From contig JBITNC010000001.1 of NCBI GenBank assembly GCA_050084985.1, positions 34,596,001 through 34,660,000 of the forward strand: a stretch of DNA of 64,000 nt, read 5' to 3'. Shown here in pieces: positions 33,839-45,739 of this stretch. Both the position numbers and the translations under genes were made by a program. The stretch is from Nageia nagi. Lineage: Eukaryota > Pinophyta. Each line of letters opens with the position of its first letter. Within the stretch, counting starts at the first letter, position 1. The notes beneath the pieces are model-generated. The model saw only the letters and a program-made list of their open reading frames with translations. It had not been told where the DNA came from and searched no databases.

Positions 33839-34944
33839 TGTAATGTCCCCAAATTTGTAAAACATCCACTTTCTCTCCTCTTGGAGAGTGACGTTCATGG
33901 CAAAGGAGGAGAAACTAAAAATAAATTAATTTAGGAGTATTTTATTAATATTTTGCATTTATTTCTATAACTAAGGCTAAAGAGACCCTTGAGGCACTCA
34001 CCCTTGGATTTTATTTAATTAATATGGCTCAATTATTTATAATTAATGCAATATTAGTCTCTCATAATGGGATGTTGCATTTATGAGCCATTGATCTTGT
34101 AATTTGGCATCTCTAGGCAACCATTATGGGACATTGGGCTTTCTGAGTCCCTAGATGATTTAATTTTTCATCCCAAGACACCAAAAGAGGGATGTTGCAC
34201 TTTGGGAGATTCCAAGGTATGAGAGATCTTGTTATAAAAGGAGATGGGATGCATCATTTGGGGGCATGCTTGAAGATCATTAGATTTTATCTCTTTTCAA
34301 AGGTTAGTAGCTAGTGGAGTTGTAGCTTTCTAGCTAGCTTAGTGGGAGAGCTCAAGCTAGTGTGGAGGAGTTCTTACCTAAGCTAGGATAGTAGCTCAAG
34401 CCAATGGGGTGGAGTTGCTAGAGCAGCTCAAGCCAGTGAGGTGGAGTTACTAGAATAGTTTGAGCTAGTGTGGTGGAACTATTCTATCCCTAATCCAGAT
34501 CCAACTAGTAGGGTAGATCTAGATCTAGCCAATGCAACCATATTCTATATCTAGATCTAACCTACCAAATTAGTGTGAGGAGGCACATCCTAGATCCATA
34601 CCAGCCAAATCAGTGTGAGGAGGCTCATCCAGCATTAAGGAGAAGAGTTTGAAGAACTTACAAGGCTAGATCATCCAAATCTACCTTATGAGGGCAAACA
34701 TCCTCCTTCTTAAGCATTTGGGTATTTTTCCTTGAGTATTATACTTTTCCATTTGGGACATCCTAGCTCTTGAAGAATAAAATTCATTTCTAGCTCTATT
34801 TCTTGTTCAATTTGTAGATCTGATTTGAATTGAGCTAGTTAGAAAAATATAAAAAATATATATAAATTCCTAAGTAGTGATATTTTAACTTTGGAATATT
34901 ACACTTTAACAAAATCATATTTTATGAGTTTTGGGGATATTACA
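33839..34944 (+). repeat. 3' LTR of the gag-protease element
   Basis: 1106 bp, tgtaatgtcccc to gggatattaca (intact CA). Followed by gggct. Confidence 0.94.
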
Positions 34945-36232
34945 GGGCTGCTGGTCCTTAGACTCTATGAATTTAGATTTGGTGATTGGTAAGGAGTATA
35001 ACTATGCCAACATTCCCTTCCCTATTTTTTGTAAGATCTTTTTCATGTGATGGGAGCTCACAATTTATTAAGGTCCAACCTATAATCCCCTGAGAGTATG
35101 CTCTTGTTTGGCTATCTTGAAGGTCATCCATAGCTCTGCAAAATTCCACTACATGATGCCCAAAGTCTTCAACCATTGCACCCCCAAAACTATATCACAT
35201 CCCCCAAGTGGTAAAGCATACATGTCACTTTTCAAAGTATAGTTGCCCATGCTCAGTTTGACATTTTGACATGTACCTTTACATGTTATTTTTCCTCCAT
35301 TACCAACCATAACCTCAAAATTATTTATAGGGTGGATGTAATAGTCAACAACCTTAGCCACTCATGGATTAACGAAATTATAAGTACTTGTCAAATCCAA
35401 CAATATGATGAGAGTGTGCTTTTTAAAAAACCCTTTGACCTTCATAGTTTGTGGGGAAATTCTTGCTAATGCACTATAAGAGATAATCAGGACCTCCTCA
35501 TCTAGAATTTCCTTTGTAGCCTCTTTGAGTGCACTCTCATATTCCTCCTCACTAGGAGCATTAGCATCAAGCAAATATAACTTTTATTGAGTACAATGAT
35601 GACCATAAATAAATTTTTTATCACAATTATTTCACAAACACTTATTTTTATGCTCTTCCATTTCCTCCCACATCAACTTCTTAGTTTGTATTGTGTAATT
35701 TTATGGTGGGGCACTTGTGTTATTAGAGGAATGGTAATTATTATGTATCTTTGTGAATGGGGGTCTTACATTTCATCAATGAGCAGTGGCCTTATCTTCA
35801 ACAAGCTTTGCCAAAGCAATAGCATCCATCATAGTTTTGGGATTAAATATTTTGACCTCTGGTTTAATTTCTTCCTTTAATCCATTGATAAAACAACTTA
35901 TGAAAATATGTCATCAATCCCTCTATGTGATTTGATAGTTTCTCAAATTGATTTTGGTATTCTTTGAATTTTATGGTTTGATGTAGCTTGGTCAATGCCC
36001 CTATGTAATCTTAATAGTCACTAGGACCAAAATGGATCAATAATTGTTGAGTAAATTCATCCCATGAAGGAGCAAGATGAGTTTTTGAGTACCACTAGTG
36101 CCATTGGAGAGCCTCATAGTTATCTACCATTTGTTGGATCATAGTTTGAAATGTCATCATGGTAGGATCAGCTTGTGCTACTATCTAAGATCTTGTCTTA
36201 GGTGCCATTTTTGGAAACTGATGTTTTTTAAA
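34945..36232 (-). pseudogene. chromovirus gag and protease remnant
   Basis: From 36232 downward: MAPKTRS, then shortened gag (MIQQMVDNYEALQWH, THLAPSWDEFTQQLLIHFG, GALTKLHQTIKFKEYQ, EKLSNHIEGLMTYF). Part of the usual gag N-terminal half is deleted between MAPKTRS and the core. The protease frame 35574-35149 has ISPQTMKVKGFFKKHTLIILL, then DLTSTYNF where D-S-G-S-T-H-N-F is usual (Gly lost), a TGA at 35362-35364, then VMVGNGGKITCKGTCQNV and LPLGGCDIVLGVQWL. A linker toward RT follows, interrupted by the nested element. Non-functional. Confidence 0.86.
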
Positions 36233-36982
36233 TTGTTATTTCTAAAAATTGCTATTTTTAGAAATTGTTATGTTTAGAAAGTGTTCAAAAAAGTGTATGG
36301 GTGTAGTATAGCAAAATGATCATCTTGAAAAGATTATCATGATGGGCTAGGTCTCTTGATGATGATTTTTGAACTCTTAGAATCTTTTTTTTTATGTTTG
36401 TGGGTCTATCTATGTTTGTTAACAAATGTTGAAATGGTACAAATTTTTAGTTATTTAGCTTTGAAGGTTTTCCTACCTTTGAATTACTATTTTTGATGGC
36501 TCTAAAAAATTGCAAGTCATACATTCTTCCTCCTAATTCAAGGTCTTTTATGTGAAAGAATTATTCTAGGGTATGGATTATTTCTCTATATGCTTGTATA
36601 AACACCCCTCCTATCCAACTTTCATAAGGAAAGAGGCTACAAAGATGGTTTCTTTGATAAGTAACTTTCTAGCAACACTTGTTGGTGCACTACAGTTTAT
36701 AAATGATCGATATAGCTTCCTACCTATTTTTCATTTATAGTTGAGATAGTCTTTAATATACCTTTTGGTACATGGAGTTTGATTCTATATAGGGTTTTGT
36801 CTAAGGCATGGGTATTAGTGCAAAATTTTTTTGCACCTCACTTCACATATAGCTTTATGGTCAATTGTGCTTAACTAAAAATGATAGATCCTCTTATATA
36901 TTTTAAAACCCTTGGTACAAGGTTTCTAACTTATACCTCTAAGAATTTTTTATTTTTCCTATAGCAAAATGGCCCTGGAAAG
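36233..36982 (-). other. chromovirus 5' leader
   Basis: Non-coding stretch between primer site and gag start on the minus strand. No feature recognised. Confidence 0.6.
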
Positions 36983-36995
36983 AGCTCTGATACTA
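36983..36995 (-). other. primer-binding site, initiator tRNA-Met
   Basis: On the minus strand tagtatcagagct, one G-to-A change from tggtatcagagct, two bases inside the LTR. Confidence 0.8.
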
Positions 36996-36997
36996 GA

Positions 36998-37407
36998 TGA
37001 TATGATGCAACAAATATGAAAGGGAAATATTATAGAAATGTAAATGAATATCAATTTGAATAGGAAAATGATAACTAATCTAATGGAAATAATAGAGCAT
37101 GCATTGATAATAGAACACAAAATAGTAATAATAAGTAGATAAGGATAGGATTTTATTGGATAGTAACCAAATCATAGGCTGCTTCGAGGGGGCTACCTCC
37201 TTACATCTCCAAAAGTGAAAATAATGTTCAAGATTCATTTATACACACACTTCTACCTATTTATAATATACTAACCCTAACCCTAATAGTAATGCAAAAT
37301 CAGGCCTTACCCTTATAATCAAAATATTATAGTTTACAATATAGGTCGATAATTTGATTAAAATAACTAATACTAAAACTAAAATGTTTGGATATGGGAT
37401 CCTAACA
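36998..37407 (-). repeat. 5' LTR of the chromovirus-like element
   Basis: 410 bp. On the minus strand it starts tgttagg and ends atatca (TG…CA), next to the primer site. A TATA box (tataaata on the minus strand) is at 37258-37265. The matching 3' LTR is not in the window, so the outer boundary rests on TG and position only; the candidate duplicated bases are actaa at 37408-37412. Confidence 0.72.
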
Positions 37408-37412
37408 ACTAA

Positions 37413-39400
37413 TTACTCAAATACCCCATGATTGAAACCTATGTTATCCAAGGAGGAGGGATCAATGGAGGATAATTTGTTCTAGAGGGATTAGGTTATT
37501 CTCCATTTTTCTCTTGGTATTATATTTGAGATGGTTTATTGGAACCTCTTTTATTTCTAGTAGCTATATTCACCATATTAAAAAATGGTTATTAAGGAGT
37601 TCTATGATGGATAACTTGATTTGGAGGTATAGTAATAGATACATTGTTGGCATGTTCTTGTCATTAGTTTTATGGGAGAGGATTTTGGTATATCCCCAAA
37701 TGTTTATTTGGAAGTATCAAAGGATTTTCTACTTCGAACCTTCTACTACCTATCAAATATTGAACCAATTGATTTAAGTTACAACATTTATTTATGTCAT
37801 GAGCTTGCTAATGATGGATATCATAATACTCATTTGCCTTATATCATGGGGAATTTTTGATATTTGTATTTTTAGGGATAATTTTAGAATGAGTAATCAT
37901 ATGAGAGTTGTAACATTTTTTAAAAATTTTAGAATGTGGTTTAGCTAATGGTGTGAAATATCATGGGGTAAGAGTAGGGTTTTATTATCTTTGATTAAAC
38001 TAAACACCCCCTTCAAGCTTGATAGTATTTGATGGTGGGGCCAATAAAACTTGTGGAGTTGGATCTTGTGTTCTTCATGAAGGGATAACTATAATTGAGA
38101 CCTATTTGACTTGGGGTTTTATAGAAAAATGATCCCCAATATTTCCTTTATTAAATTATTAATATTTATCTTTTTTCTTAATCTTAATATTCCCATATTA
38201 TACTTTTAACTTTTTTATCAACACTACTTGGATAACTATTTCTTCAAAGGTCTTGTGGTGTTAGATTATAAGTATACTTATTATCAATCAGATAAAAATT
38301 TGATTGAACATGTTTACAATTTGTGAACAAGGAGTTTGTAATTTATACTTGTGAGAATAGCTCTCCATTTGGATACAAAGTCGATGATTGAATTCTCAAG
38401 AAACTATTGCAACTTAATGTGATCACTAATGGATGATTTTTCATTAAGGTTGATCCAAAAATGTTGAAGGAATAAGTTATCCAACTATTAGTATGAGAAA
38501 TTTCTATGCTCTAGAAGAATATTGTACCAATACATGGCTTTCCCAACAAGTATAATGGGAAATGTTAACAGCATGAGCACATTATCATTTATGATAAAAT
38601 AGTGGAGTGGTTGAACCATCATAAGTATTTCTGTAGGTCCTATTTACCCTTGAATGGTTTGATCTTAGGGATGTAAAAATTGAAGGGATTTGTATTTATT
38701 AGAATACTTGGATGAATAATCTAATTGAACACTAACTTATATGATGACTTATGAGTACCATGTGTGCATAACTGAATTTATACCATTTTTAGTCTTTTCA
38801 TAAACTCATCTATTTTTTCTATGTTATACACTATTGGTATCTATACCTAAGGATATTGATGTGTTATGGTGTTTGGGTAATGTGGATTCAAGTATATTGA
38901 TCATATTCCAAATCATGATATGTGGGATGATATTTTTGGACTCCATAAGCTTTGATACCATGAGGAGGTAAAGGTGGTTAAGGTGTAACTAGTTGTTCAT
39001 GAGGATGTGTATGAGATGCTTTAGGTAAGAGAGGTACCTATGGTAGGGGAGGTGGATAGGAATCCCTAGGCACTCATCAAGGTAGTGATATATGTGCTTA
39101 TGATTCTATAGTAATTATTCATGGTGGTGGATGTGGGATATAACTTGGTCATAGGTGTGTATGTTATTTTGGAATGGGTTGGTGAGGTTGTGGGATATAT
39201 CATGGTATTTAATGGTGAGTGTAGCTGATTTGTAATGACTCATGATGGGTTAAATGGTGGGTTATCTTGAATTATAAATAAATACAATTTATGTTTAGGA
39301 TGATACTTTATCATTAGCATAAGGATGAGATGTGGGATGTTGATGAGTATACCCAACATTAAAGCCTCATTAACCTGGTCTAGTGCATAATGACAAATTA
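37413..39400 (-). pseudogene. Tat-like gypsy gag remnant (minus strand)
   Basis: From about 39400 downward: a proline- and histidine-rich N-terminal half (PPLPPHGIKAYG near 38990). The gag core follows at 38650-38220: VLMLLTFPIILVGKAMYWYN, DNLFLQHFWINLNEKSSI, FVSKWRAILTSINYKLL. A Cys/His-like segment near 37800 (YDIHHQ-type with HDINKCCNLNQLVQYLI) resembles the knuckle-like region of Tat gag. Broken by TAA/TAG and frameshifts. The chromovirus LTR abuts it at 37407, so the chromovirus probably inserted downstream of this gag. Confidence 0.72.
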
Positions 39401-41929
39401 TTATAGTCTAGTTGATGTTCATGAAGCAAGTTAATGGGTGTACTAATAGAAGAATATGAATTAATTTCAAGATGATGTGGAGGTGGAGATTGATTGCATG
39501 TTTCTCTATAGTAAAATTTGATTTATCCACTATGAAGGGTGCATGAGATTTTCTCTCATACTTGGGTGTAAGTAGTTTGTATAATAACTACAATGGAATA
39601 TAGATGATGGCAATGGAAATGATGGGTATCCTAAGGAAAAATTGTACCATAGAGAGAGTAGCTCATATTAAGTCCTAACATGTCTCCTCTCATTTGCAAA
39701 AATGACATCATCTTCTAAAGGGGTATTTTTTACTACATGAAAATACTCAATAGGATGACTATGTGTCGATGTAGGTGCCCTAGATGGAACTCTCAAATAA
39801 GTTAGTAATTGACATGCTAAATTTAGATCCTCATGAAAATGGTCAAGATACTCATGTATGGGAGAAATTGCACTTATGTGGAAATGGTAAAAAAGTGTGT
39901 GTTTAACTAGGAATGGAGGAGGCTACTCCTCTATGTGCTGAATCATTAGGAGTGCTGAATCATTAGGAAAAGAAGGTGGAATCCTATCCTCTAGATGTTT
40001 ATGTGAATAATCAAAAGGAGAGATATATTTTCAAGAAAAAACTTTATGGTAACATTGATTACAAGTTTAAACCATGTGGAACCATGGATTAGACTCCATA
40101 ACTAACCAGGAAAATGGAAATTTCTACTTAATGCATTCTTAGGTGGGATGCATCAATTATAACCCCACTGAATCAACTTTGACACAAGATTGATTCAAAT
40201 AATGAATCTAAAGGGATTTCTAATTTTTTATTATTTTATTTATATTTAATGTGCACACTAAATTGAAATAAGGAATTAATACACAACCTATATCCCTAAC
40301 TAAAAATGGAAATAATAATGACGATGTGATTATCTCTTTTAACTTTCTACCATTTTGAATATAATCTATTTAATTAGTGCTATGAAGTTAATTTTAATAT
40401 TATTATGTTTTTCCAAGAGTATTTAAAATAGGTAGGCTAGAAAGATAGGATGGGTATGTATATACCCTCATCAACATTCCTATTTACCAATCTTCCAATG
40501 GGCATAATGATACAACAATAGCAATATCCTCACAACCTATGTATACCATCTATTATCCAAAGGATGGTAGGGATCCCCATAGGGCTAACCGACCCACCCA
40601 AGTGGTAAATGAAAATAAAATGAATGAAGAATTCCTAGGGAGAAGTACCATTATGGTAACTAAAATAATTAACCTTCAGGAGAGTGGTTCACATGAGTCA
40701 TTATTAGAGCATATCCCCTTAATCTAAGCACCTAAAGTCACTCACCCAAGGCCTTGGCCTTTGAAAACCTAATTTCCCTTATTTATAGTCATTCAATGAA
40801 AGTAACATCTTTTATCCAAATGTAAGGTTACCTCAATATTCATCTCTAGGTATAACCCATGATGATCAAATATTTTGATCAATCAAATTCAACACATCAT
40901 TGATATGAAGGATATATGATCATTCCCAAGAGCTATCTAAGTAAGCATGAAATAAAAAAATATTTTATTTTTATGATTTTTATGAGTGTTTTTCCTAATA
41001 TTTTAATTTTTTTGGACTCTTCAAAGTTAAATTATATATATATATATATTATGAAGATCATAAAAGCATGATCCTAATGCTTTTTACAGCATGAAAAGTG
41101 GAGCTTCAAAAATCAAGATATGCAATGAGATGAATTTATTAAATGTAAATAACTAAAAATAATTTACTCACACTCAAAAATTGATGTTTACAATGGCTTG
41201 TAGGACTCAAAATACCTCATGCAACTACTCATTTTGAAGGTGGTAGATTTAGGAGTGTCACAAATTTGATGGTTTTGAAGAATGAATTCAAATACAAAAG
41301 TTATGCTTAAAACACTAAAATGATCCTTAATTGGTGATTTTATTTCAAATATCAAAATTGACCTTTTATAATATAATATAATATAAAAATCAATTTTCAA
41401 GACCAAATTATAGATGATCAATGTTGTGTAACCACTTATTTCAATCGAGTTGAGATGAGGGATGCTACAAAGTTGATAATTCAAAAAACTAGTTTGATTT
41501 GCAAGAATGGTAAAGGAAAAATGATTCAAAAATGAGGGATATTTATTTTATGACATATTGGTATCTCCATTTGTTAGAATAATGGGCCCATAAGATGAAT
41601 TCAACAAGTCTATTTGGTAGGTAGGTTGTTTAATAAATCTTTCACTAGGCTTGGTTAAGTCATAGAAGAGTGGGTAGATCCAATTTGCACTTATATTTGC
41701 ATAATTATCTTAGTTTGGTGTCTATAAATTTTAACAATAGGGTTTAATGTCCTCCTTTTGGATACATTATCACCAAAATGTAACTAATAACAACCAAATT
41801 CTAATGAAATCAACTTCATATTTTCACAACATTCTCAAACTATTTATCAAATAGGATATTTACAATCAAATGTATATATGAATTAAGTAATTTTATTGTG
41901 TTATATTTATGAATACTCTAAAATACAAG
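39401..41929. other. no gene recognised
   Basis: May include the 5' leader and LTR of the minus-strand Tat-like element, but no primer site or LTR ends could be found. Contains a short TA run near 41037. The 62-codon frame at 40539 and the minus frame at 41188-41529 show no known motif. Confidence 0.5.
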
Positions 41930-43135
41930 TTTGCAAATTGTAAAATCATGGAGAAATTCGATGAATTGCTTAAAAAATTACCTTATGTAGACACAAATTT
42001 TCTACAACTCTAAAGATTTTTTAGAAGGTTCAATTGTTAGATATAAATCCTAAATGTTGCAACCTTTTCTAGCATTCATTCAATAGGCATCACAATGGGA
42101 TCTTGTATAAGAGAGTGTAGATATCCATAAAAGAGAATTTGAAAGTGGTTTTGCATCAAAGATTCAAATGTTATGGTTATGAATTCTTTGATAGACATAT
42201 ACATGACATGTTTGGTGACATATATTAGGCTTGATGCACTATTTGATAGAATGTAGCACATAAACATAATCTCTTGGAATGTAATGATTACAATATATGT
42301 GCAAAATGGGAGTGTTTAAAGGGTATTTGGATTATTTAATAGGATGTGTAGTGCACCCATAGTTTCATGGACTCATATAATCACATGATATATAGAAAAT
42401 GGAGATGTTGGAAGGGTTATTGAATTGTTTTAAAAAATGGATGAAGAAAGCACATGCTTATGGAATTTAATGAAATAAGGATATGTAATTCATGTCCATA
42501 GAAAAAATATATCTGAATTATTTGATCTAGTGGAGTACCTAGGAAGCAACTTGTAATAGTATAAACATTACAAGTGACCTACTTGTAGGAAATTGGGTGG
42601 ATCTAGTGGATGCAAGTTGTAAATACCTTGAAGAATGAGTGAATATTATATATATTTTTAGTAATTAATCATTATACATGCATTATTAACCTTCCAAGCT
42701 ATCCAACCTACCTTGAGGAAGTTTTGAACTTCATTTCCAATATGCACATAAAACCTAAACTAGGTTTGGATGTGTTTGCTTGGTGCTTGCATATTATATG
42801 AACATGATAAATTGTGGTTATGTTTAAGAGATTGATGGGATGATATGCATAAAGTAATAATATTGATGAAATACAAAGGAGTCAAGAACACCCTTGGGTG
42901 TGGTCATATTGGAGAGAACAAAAGGGTATATATTTTTCTTACAGGGAACATATCATAGCCAAAAACATAGTATATCTATGGTATATTGGTGAAATTACAA
43001 AGGGATATGAAAGCAACAAGATATATTCCAAATATAATATTTATGTTGCATGATGGGGAGGTCAACAATATAGAATTGTTTCTCTGTTACCAAAGTAATG
43101 AAAAGTTGGCAACTACATTTGGGTTATTTTAAGAC
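41930..43135 (+). pseudogene. PLS-type PPR protein pseudogene with E and DYW-like C-terminus
   Basis: Plus-strand text across frames: FDELLKKLP near 41960; VQLLDINPKCCNLF near 42030; then DIHK and FESGFASK near 42115-42145; MVMNSLIDIYMTC-like text; DALFDRM near 42240; NIISWNVMITIYVQNGSV near 42265; GLFNRMCSAPIVSWTHIIT; NGDVGRVIELF. A C-terminal part follows: FISNMHIKPKL near 42735, MKYKGVKNTLG near 42870, RVYIFLTGN, MKATRYIPNIIFMLHD near 43005-43050, and SNEKLATTFGLF near 43100. The last part is the E/E+/DYW-type end; the HSE deaminase signature has become QSNE. Such proteins edit organellar RNA. Stops and frameshifts throughout; intronless, as PPR genes usually are. Likely a dead host gene or retrocopy. 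Confidence 0.85.
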
Positions 43136-45224
43136 TCCCTTAAATCTGTATTATTTGGATTAATATCATAATGTATTTAGATATTTTAAAAGAAAATTAT
43201 GTTTTTTTTCCTTTTTTATTTTTTAATCTAAAAACATCTTAACCTTACAAACAATTTTTTGTGTTTGATTAATCTAGGATTAAATTCAATAAAAATTATA
43301 CTGTTAGGATAATTTTTTTGTATCAAATAAAAATCAAAAAAATCAAATCAAAACTATATTTACATTTCTTTATTTTTATTTTTTAATATCACAAGATTAT
43401 AGCCATGTGATTGGCTTCACAAGCTCTACCAGAGGCTTACTATATATTTGGACTTCAATTTTTTATATTACTAAAACTATATGTCTAGGATACACAAACT
43501 AAGAAGGAATGATCTACTTGATTATGAAAGCTATATTTCTTTGATTTAAACTTTATTTTTATTAATAAGTAGAAGATTTCATCCTTTATCATCAATAAAT
43601 TCTCTATGTTGCGATCATCAAGCATCATCTCTTTTGAGGAGAAGAGTTATCTTCAATTTCCCCTTCATATTTGAATTCTAATTGTCTTTTTTATTTTTCT
43701 AGGAGAAAAGGAGCTTAAAAGATAAAGAAATACAAACAATGTTGTTCCACTAAGTAATTGAAGGTGAGTGGTCTCATTCCTTTGTCACTTCTAAGAAAGT
43801 ATCATAGAACCTATGACTCATCACAACCAAATTAGATTGAGAATGTATTGCACATGTTGGGAGAGGGCCTCCTTATAGCACCATTTTGTAAATATATAAA
43901 TGTATTTCTAAATCATGCATAGTTATTGAATAATCATAAAATATTATACTAAGTAATACACTCAAATTCCATATCAAATAATACTATTTGAATTATCAAT
44001 TTGTCTCACAATGCTCTCTTGAACATAATGTTACAATTCTTATGTCCTTAATGTGGAAGAAATAAGATAGTATAATAATACCTTACTTTTTATGTTGATG
44101 AAATTTTTATGACTTTATGGAGCTCCAATGAGCTTAATTGCAACTTGCAATATCAACCATATAAACACACTTGAACACATTAATATGTTGGTGCATAAAT
44201 CCAACATAAACATATATGAAAGCATAAAATAATATGAGCATCATAACCTCAATGGATTTTCTCCATGAATGCTAATTATCTAATCTCTCTAATGAATCCT
44301 AATTCTCTAATATGAATCTATCCTTTGTAAAAACCTAATAGAAAATCCTCATGAACTATAATTCAAAATCTTCATAAAGTTCTAATTCAAGATCTCATTG
44401 AACTCTATTCCAATATCATAATATATTTATCACAAATTTATAATATTTTTCTCTCAAAAGAGGTCTTATATTTATATTCCAATTTTGGAATCTTGGTGTG
44501 ATTATTAAATTATATGTTTAACTCATTTTCAAACAAAAGTGGGCAAACCTTGAAAATAAATTTGATCAAATGTGGAGGTAGGTGATGATATTGAATTAAG
44601 GTGTATGTGGAGGACTTATGAAGTATGTGGGGGATAATAAAAAACTTGTGAATCCTATGGGACCTTAAGAAATACTTATGAATTATGTGGGCCAGGTTGT
44701 GTGACATGGCATCTACTTGACTTCATAGGTTGACTAGGTGAGGTGAAGGGTAAGATGGAAATGAAATAGAATTAGGCATTTAAATATAGTTATCATAATT
44801 TATTTATGTAGGGGTAAACATGCCAAAATTAGGTTTATTCACTCACAAAAAAGGTTTTTCTATACTTTTAATTGATAAAATATCTTCTTATAGAACTTGT
44901 ATAGATCCCAATTCAACTTGAGCAAGTTAAAAAGAAAAAAAAAACTTGTATTCAGATAGATCAAGCATATTTGTTAGTTTAACATTAGTACATCACATTC
45001 TTGTTTAATATGATAATTTTTTAATTATTAATATTAAATTATTAAATATATTTATATAGATATTCATGTTTTATGATCATATTATCCTTTTCTACCATCA
45101 TAATCGGCATCTCCTCTCATGTATATAATTGCTTAAATAATGGAGTAGGATAAACCCTTTTGGATTTTATATTTTAGATTGCTCTATGATTCAAACACTT
45201 TATATTTCTTTTGAATGTGATTTT
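43136..45224. other. no gene recognised
   Basis: AT-rich spacer between the two PPR pseudogenes with poly-T and poly-A runs. The minus-strand frame 44510-44707 shows no motif. Confidence 0.55.
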
Positions 45225-45625
45225 ACCCATAACAAATATGATAAATATGTATTAAAATTATGAGAATGCATTAGAGAGAAACCCATATCATGGACTAAAA
45301 TGATTGTAAGGTATGTACATTATGGTTTTCATGAGGAGGTTCTAGAGCTTTTTGAGTGAATGCAATGAAGTGGTGTTGCATTAGATGTCATTATGAAAAG
45401 TTATATAATGTACATATATGATAATTTTTGACACATACAAAATCTTATTTGATAAAATTCAAAATTGAAACATAATCCCATGGAATGTAAGGATCACAAG
45501 ATATGCACAAAATAAGCATGGTCTAAAGGCTCTCAAGTGTTTTCAAAAATTGAAATTGACTAGATTCAGAATAGATTCAATAACATTTATAAGTTTTATT
45601 CAAACACATATATATAATCACTCAA
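45225..45625 (+). pseudogene. second PPR pseudogene fragment
   Basis: Plus strand: REKPISWTKMIVRYVHYGF and HEEVLELFE near 45270-45350, then, after a frameshift, NIIPWNVRITRYAQNKHG, LKALKCFQKLKLTRF and IDSITF near 45470-45600. These are consecutive P, L and S type PPR units (SW…MI…Y…G…EALELF…M). It has no DYW end in sight. It lies 2 kb from the first PPR pseudogene on the same strand, but that one already has its own C-terminus, so this is a separate copy. Confidence 0.78.
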
Positions 45626-45739
45626 AGGCCCCACTTTTTGAGATTAAACACATCTTATTAGCAACTCAAATGATCTCAAAATACCCAAATCAAAATAGTG
45701 GACTTTGACAAGTGTTAGTGATGTGAAATGATTAAAACA

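Larger units (their letters stand above)
30279..34944 (+). mobile_element. complete non-autonomous gypsy-type LTR element carrying only gag and protease
   Basis: 4.67 kb. LTRs at 30279-31385 and 33839-34944, target duplication gggct (30274-30278 and 34945-34949), primer site at 31387-31399. The internal region is only 2.45 kb and codes for gag, a zinc knuckle and a retropepsin; no RT, RNase H or integrase is present. This is the layout of gag-only non-autonomous elements (TR-GAG type), here with a protease. It inserted into the minus-strand chromovirus. LTR divergence is roughly 5% by eye, so it is older than copia copy B. Confidence 0.93.
28297..37407 (-). mobile_element. chromovirus-like Ty3/gypsy element, minus strand, interrupted
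   Basis: Read from 37407 downward: 5' LTR (37407-36998), initiator-Met primer site, gag, protease, then (after a 4.67-kb nested insertion at 30279-34944 with target copy gggct) RT, RNase H and integrase, ending at 28297. Removing the insertion rejoins the protease-RT linker in frame (…ESKDQQPI / LSKHA…). The integrase end and 3' LTR are missing to the left, where the 33-bp repeat and a foreign protease fragment begin. Non-functional. Confidence 0.87.

Noticed and set aside
37270-37290. Telomere-like ctaaccctaaccctaa
   Set aside because: Only two units, and ccctaa rather than the usual plant ccctaaa; it lies inside an LTR, so it is not an interstitial telomere.
40539-40727. 62-codon plus-strand frame
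   Set aside because: No motif, no homology recognised, and length expected by chance.
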